From: a bacterium
Lineage (GTDB): Bacteria > UBA10199 > 2-02-FULL-44-16 > JAAZCA01
DNA length: 64,000 bases
Assembly: GCA_021810905.1 (NCBI GenBank)
Contig: JAJZQH010000004.1
Location: 124,001-188,000 of the forward strand
Direction of reading: 5' to 3'
Positions within the stretch are counted from its first letter, which is position 1. Each line of letters begins with the position of its first letter. Positions 60,279 through 64,000 of this stretch are shown here, piece after piece. The notes beneath the pieces were generated by a model. That model did not search any database and was not told where the DNA came from. It worked only from the letters and a program-made list of their open reading frames with translations. Both the position numbers and the translations under genes were made by a program.

Positions 60279-61247
60279 ATGAAACGACTACAGTACTATC
60301 GAAGAATCATGTCATCGTATCTGTTGAGAAAAAACAGTCAGCTGACGTTTTGGCATGAGGAGCCCGAAATCAATCCGGATGCCTTTTCCGGAGAATTGGG
60401 ACCATATTACATGACTTTTCGGGGAAAGGCTTCCTATGAGGGGCCGTTCGATGACGCCGGCGTTCCACTCCTGGACTATCACGGTACCGTCGGACGGCAG
60501 TACAATCCGATCGCGATCGCGCAGTATGCCCTTGCCAATTACAATCTGGCAGTGAAGGGCGATGATGCGCGATGGGATGCTTTTTTGCGGAATGCTCGTT
60601 GGCTCTTGAACAGTCGTATGAGCAATGAGAGAGGGCTTAAGCTATGGCCGCATCATTTTGATTTTGAGTATTACCGGCCGTTAAAAGCCCCATGGTTTTC
60701 AGGTCTCGCTCAGGGACAGGGACTTTCAGTGCTTACGCGAGCCAGCGCGATTACCGGGGATGAAGCGTATCGGGTTGCTGCAGATGAAACATTTCATTCG
60801 ATAACGGCATCGATCGGGGACGGAGGCGTTCTATTTCACGATGCCCTTGGGCGTCCATGGATCGAGGAATACCTCGTCGAGCCGCCGACGCATATCCTCA
60901 ATGGATGTATGTGGGCGTTGTGGGGCGTATATGATTACGCGCTTTTGACCGGTCAGGATCGCGCTAAGGCATTGTTCACATCATGTTCAAAGGCGATAAC
61001 GGCTCAACTGAACGAATATGACAATGGCTTCTGGTCGCTCTACGAACAGACGCCGCAGCGTTTCAAGTCGGTTGCGAGCGGGTATTATCATCAATTACAC
61101 ATCGTTCAGCTGCGGATCATGCACAGATTGACGGGGGAGGATGTTTTCGCCGACGTCGCCGACCGTTGGGCTGGGTACGCGGAGAGGCCGTTGTACCGCG
61201 GGCTGGCGCTGGCCTCGAAAATTGCCTTCAAGCTCGCTTACTATTGA
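60279..61247 (+). CDS. D-glucuronyl C5-epimerase-like protein
   Basis: 322 residues, equal to the C-terminal catalytic domain of the heparan/heparosan glucuronyl C5-epimerase family, without the eukaryotic N-terminal beta domain. Visible: Pro-Tyr-Tyr-Met near 40, Leu-Asp-Tyr-His-Gly near 65, Gln-Tyr-Asn-Pro-Ile-Ala-Ile-Ala-Gln, Trp-Phe-Ser-Gly-Leu-Ala-Gln-Gly-Gln-Gly-Leu-Ser, and Ile-Leu-Asn-Gly-Cys-Met-Trp-Ala-Leu-Trp-Gly. It would invert C5 of a hexuronic acid in polymer or repeat unit. No signal peptide, so a cytoplasmic or lipid-linked substrate is likely. GTGGGGCG before ATG 60279; the open frame from 60129 is rejected. Confidence 0.82.
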   Translation: MKRLQYYRRIMSSYLLRKNSQLTFWHEEPEINPDAFSGELGPYYMTFRGKASYEGPFDDAGVPLLDYHGTVGRQYNPIAIAQYALANYNLAVKGDDARWDAFLRNARWLLNSRMSNERGLKLWPHHFDFEYYRPLKAPWFSGLAQGQGLSVLTRASAITGDEAYRVAADETFHSITASIGDGGVLFHDALGRPWIEEYLVEPPTHILNGCMWALWGVYDYALLTGQDRAKALFTSCSKAITAQLNEYDNGFWSLYEQTPQRFKSVASGYYHQLHIVQLRIMHRLTGEDVFADVADRWAGYAERPLYRGLALASKIAFKLAYY

Positions 61248-61257
61248 GAACGATGCC

Positions 61258-62745
61258 ATGAAAATATTGCTGATCGATCCGCCGACAAACTGCTTCACTG
61301 GACTCATCAAGAGAGGCTACCCTGTCGGGCTCTGCATGCTGGCAGCCGTTGTAAAGCGCGAAGGCCTTGCGGATATCGCGGTTTACGATGCCGATAAGGC
61401 CTTCCTTCATACAGTCGGATTGTCATTCACAAAACAGCGAATGCACATGGATCGTTTTTTAGCGGGAGTCAATGACGGCGATCATCCTGTCTGGGCTACG
61501 ATTACACGTGTCCTTCAGGAATTTCAGCCGGACATCGTGGGCATTACTACGATGACAATTCAATATGCCTCGGCGCTTCGTGTGGCGAAGCTGGTAAAGG
61601 CATGGCGATCCAACTGTCTTGTCGTGATGGGCGGCGCTCACGCAAATGTCATGCCCAGGGGGATGATCGACTGGCCATCGACTGACATTGTTGTGAAAGG
61701 GGAGGCGGAGGAGGCATTCGTCGAGCTTGTGCGTCGCTATAGCTCCGGATCGAGGGAGTTTGCGGATATCGATGGTGTAATCACGAAGGATCATAGGTCG
61801 CATCTTGATACGGCGCCGCTGGAAGTAAGGGATCTTGATCAGCTGCCGATGCCGGCAAGGGAAGCGCTATTGCACCCAGAGTCATTTTCAGCCGAGGATA
61901 TGGGGTTAATGATTACGTCTCGAGGGTGCCCGTATCGTTGCAGCTACTGCAGCAATTTTTCCAGGAAGACCCGTTTTCGCTCCGTAGAAAATATTTTTCG
62001 CGAGATATCAGAAGTCCGTTCCAAGTATGGAACAATTCAGTACATGTTCAAGGATGACACGTTTACGCTGAACCGGCGCAGGGTTGATACGTTCTGCAGC
62101 CGCCTTCCGAGCGAATGCGGCGGCGTTTTGTGGGAATGCGCCACACGCCTGGATCTTATCGACGATCCGTTGATACAAATGATGAAAAAAGCGGGCTGCA
62201 ATCGAATCGGAGCCGGTGTGGAATCTGGCGACGAGGAGATCCTGAAGATCTTCGACAAACAACTTACGCTCGAACAGATCAGGACGGGAGCTTCGGTACT
62301 CAATCGAAACAACATGTTCTGGACGGCATATTTCATGGTCGGGTTGCCCATGGAACGCGAAGAGCAAATACAGAAGACTGTCTCGCTGATGCGGGATATA
62401 GGTCCGAGCTATGCGGCGGTGGGAGTTTATAAGCCCTATCCAGGAACGCGTCTCTTCGAATACGCCAGGGTTCGGGGACTTGTTGATGAGCAGGTCACGA
62501 ACGAGCATTTTTTCAAGACGAATCCCGTCGACTATTTCTTTGTAGATCCTCGTAAGCGCAGCTTGTTCCTCAAGCAGGAGCGCATGGACGACATCATGCA
62601 ATCCGCTACAGCGGCTTTTGAAAAGTACAACCGCGGTTGGCGGCGCATTTTCAAAAGGGCAGTATCGCGCCGGTCCCTGTATGTCCGTCAGCCGAAAAGC
62701 TTTGTGACGGACGTCGTCCGTGCCGGCCGCTGGCTTATCGCATGA
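61258..62745 (+). CDS. B12-binding radical SAM protein
   Basis: 495 residues. N-terminal cobalamin-type domain (Leu-Leu-Ile-Asp-Pro-Pro-Thr, Gly-Gly-Ala-His-Ala-Asn-Val near 127), iron-sulfur motif C224-x3-C228-x2-C231 (Gly-Cys-Pro-Tyr-Arg-Cys-Ser-Tyr-Cys), Gly-Val-Glu-Ser-Gly, and a helical C-terminus. Follows the C5-epimerase by 10 bp and overlaps the next transferase by ATGA. Reaction unknown; glycan methylation or ring modification possible. Confidence 0.9.
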   Translation: MKILLIDPPTNCFTGLIKRGYPVGLCMLAAVVKREGLADIAVYDADKAFLHTVGLSFTKQRMHMDRFLAGVNDGDHPVWATITRVLQEFQPDIVGITTMTIQYASALRVAKLVKAWRSNCLVVMGGAHANVMPRGMIDWPSTDIVVKGEAEEAFVELVRRYSSGSREFADIDGVITKDHRSHLDTAPLEVRDLDQLPMPAREALLHPESFSAEDMGLMITSRGCPYRCSYCSNFSRKTRFRSVENIFREISEVRSKYGTIQYMFKDDTFTLNRRRVDTFCSRLPSECGGVLWECATRLDLIDDPLIQMMKKAGCNRIGAGVESGDEEILKIFDKQLTLEQIRTGASVLNRNNMFWTAYFMVGLPMEREEQIQKTVSLMRDIGPSYAAVGVYKPYPGTRLFEYARVRGLVDEQVTNEHFFKTNPVDYFFVDPRKRSLFLKQERMDDIMQSATAAFEKYNRGWRRIFKRAVSRRSLYVRQPKSFVTDVVRAGRWLIA

Positions 62746-63959
62746 AGATTCTTTTTTTTTCCGATCATTTCAAGCCGGAGCCGAGCGCTCCTGCGGCTCA
62801 CGTCTACGAGCGAGCTCAAATGTGGTGTGAGTCAGGCCACGATGTTACGGTCATCTGCGCCGCGCCCAATTTCCCAGAGGGGAAGGTTTATGAGGGCTAT
62901 AAGAACCGCTGGCGTTTTATCGAGAAACTTGATGGAATACGCGTCGTACGTGTCAAGACGTTGATCGTTCCCAATTCGGGATTCGCGCTGCGCATTCTCG
63001 ACTATCTGTCCTACGCAGTCTCTGCATTTGTGATAGCGCTATTTGAACCAAAGCCGGATGTAGTTGTCTCAACATCGCCTCACCTCTTTGTTCCCGTCGC
63101 GGCCGCGGCCTTTGCTGGAGTGAAGGGGTGTCCTCATGTCATGGAAGTACGCGATCTCTGGCCGGCATCAATTGTCGCCGTCGAGGCATTGAAGAAGGGG
63201 CTCGGTTATCGTCTGCTCGAACGGTTGGAATTGCACCTTTACAGAGTTGCCAAGAGGATCTTGGTCCTTACGGGTTCATTTAAAAAAGATCTTGAGCAAA
63301 GGGGCGTCGATCCGGCAAAAATTCATGTAGTTCTCGGCGGCGCGAATCTCGAGCTTTTCTCGCCGCGCTCCAAAGATCCCGGCATCGTGCACGCTCTGCA
63401 GATAGGAGATAGCTTTGTAGTCGGATATCTGGGAACTCTTGGCTTGGCGCATGGCCTGGAGAATGTACTCGCGGCTGCTGAACTTCTCCGGCAGGAGAAG
63501 GTTGTCTTCCTTATTGTTGGAGACGGGGCTGCGAGAGGCTATCTGGATGAAATCATCCGCCGGCGGCGTATTGATAACGTCTTGCTGCTGCCGCGGAAAT
63601 TGCGAGAGGAGATGCCCGCGTATCTGAGCGTTTGCGATGTTTCTCTTATACATCTGAAGGATCGCAAGGTTTTTTCCAAAGTGATTCCATCGAAGATATT
63701 CGAATCTATGGCGATGGGAATCCCGATCCTCTATGTGGGCCCCAGGGGAGAGGGCGTTGATATCGTTGAGGCGCATGGTGCCGGAGAGTGGGTGAGGCCG
63801 GAGGACCCCGCAGCCCTCGCCTCCGCTGTAGTGAAATTGCGAAACGATGGCACGCGTCGCAATTTGCTTGCGTGTAATGCGGAGAAAGCTGCGCCGCTTT
63901 ATTCCAGACGATTACAAGCTGAAGGCACGTTGTCTGTATTGAGTAAGGCGATTGGCTGA
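62742..63959 (+). CDS. Glycosyltransferase family 4 (WbuB-like)
   Basis: 405 residues, GT-B. Opening Phe-Phe-Ser-Asp-His-Phe-Lys-Pro-Glu with Ser-Ala-Pro-Ala-Ala, Val-Arg-Asp-Leu-Trp-Pro near 140 (WbuB/FucNAc-transferase signature), Gly-Tyr-Leu-Gly-Thr-Leu-Gly-Leu-Ala-His-Gly, and Lys-Ile-Phe-Glu-Ser-Met-Ala-Met-Gly. WbuB-type enzymes often add an N-acetyl-6-deoxyhexosamine. Last gene of the window; the 41 bp after it hold nothing recognisable. Confidence 0.9.
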   Translation: MKILFFSDHFKPEPSAPAAHVYERAQMWCESGHDVTVICAAPNFPEGKVYEGYKNRWRFIEKLDGIRVVRVKTLIVPNSGFALRILDYLSYAVSAFVIALFEPKPDVVVSTSPHLFVPVAAAAFAGVKGCPHVMEVRDLWPASIVAVEALKKGLGYRLLERLELHLYRVAKRILVLTGSFKKDLEQRGVDPAKIHVVLGGANLELFSPRSKDPGIVHALQIGDSFVVGYLGTLGLAHGLENVLAAAELLRQEKVVFLIVGDGAARGYLDEIIRRRRIDNVLLLPRKLREEMPAYLSVCDVSLIHLKDRKVFSKVIPSKIFESMAMGIPILYVGPRGEGVDIVEAHGAGEWVRPEDPAALASAVVKLRNDGTRRNLLACNAEKAAPLYSRRLQAEGTLSVLSKAIG

Positions 63960-64000
63960 ACGGGAAATTACGAACTGTATATGATACTGAAATCAAATAC

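Overview
The window is one co-directional block. All 58 genes I can support lie on the + strand from base 35 to 63959, mostly spaced by a few bases or overlapping at ATGA/GTGA-type junctions. It looks like a chromosomal segment of a Gram-negative bacterium: periplasmic binding protein, surface-polysaccharide flippases, pseudaminic acid and dTDP/CDP-sugar pathways. The flank carries GC-rich palindromic repeats of the kind common in deltaproteobacterial and candidate-phylum genomes, and two proteins resemble families best known from Leptospira O-antigen loci. I cannot fix the phylum from this alone. No rRNA, tRNA, IS element or CRISPR array was seen.

Layout. (1) 35-4122: methyltransferase, periplasmic binding protein and hybrid histidine kinase, relatively AT-rich, probably a sensory unit. 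(2) 4119-6682: a 40-residue membrane micro-ORF overlapping both neighbours, then a RecQ helicase with a TPR-like N-terminus and an in-frame palindromic repeat. (3) 6683-8368: a non-coding leader with a possible promoter, an ops-like 11-mer and an 11-bp direct repeat, then a small-protein/nucleotidyltransferase pair and a winged-helix regulator. (4) 8389-63959: a surface-polysaccharide locus of about 55 kb.

The locus is modular. 8389-12887 makes uronic-acid UDP-sugars and dTDP-4-keto-6-deoxyglucose; 12915 is a flippase. 14390-21746 is the most unusual module: HpcH/HpaI aldolase, KdsB-like CMP transferase, methyltransferase, Gfo/Idh oxidoreductase, GmhA-like SIS isomerase, 2-hydroxyacid dehydrogenase, SDR, dehydroquinate-synthase-like cyclase and VOC protein, which together match no pathway I know. 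21754-23789 completes a dTDP-3-acetamido-3,6-dideoxyhexose pathway (fused acetyltransferase/ketoisomerase plus aminotransferase). 23792-31806 holds a sulfotransferase-like protein, glycosyltransferases and a CDP-6-deoxyhexose branch (RfbF, RfbG, RmlC-like). 31822-40982 is a pseudaminic-acid operon with two gene fusions plus a formyltransferase and a PIG-L deacetylase. 40994-51874 has radical SAM enzymes, a LIC12162-type transferase, a second flippase and other transferases, closed by a hairpin. 51921-63959 holds glycosyltransferases, an asparagine-synthase-type amidotransferase, an acyltransferase, a bi-domain oxidoreductase, UDP-GlcNAc 2-epimerase, a glucuronyl C5-epimerase-like protein and a third radical SAM enzyme.

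Together the genes predict a complex, acidic, heavily decorated glycan (O-antigen or capsule), possibly sulfated, C5-epimerised, amidated and N-formylated. No Wzy polymerase or ligase is visible, so the locus probably continues past 64000 or these functions lie elsewhere.
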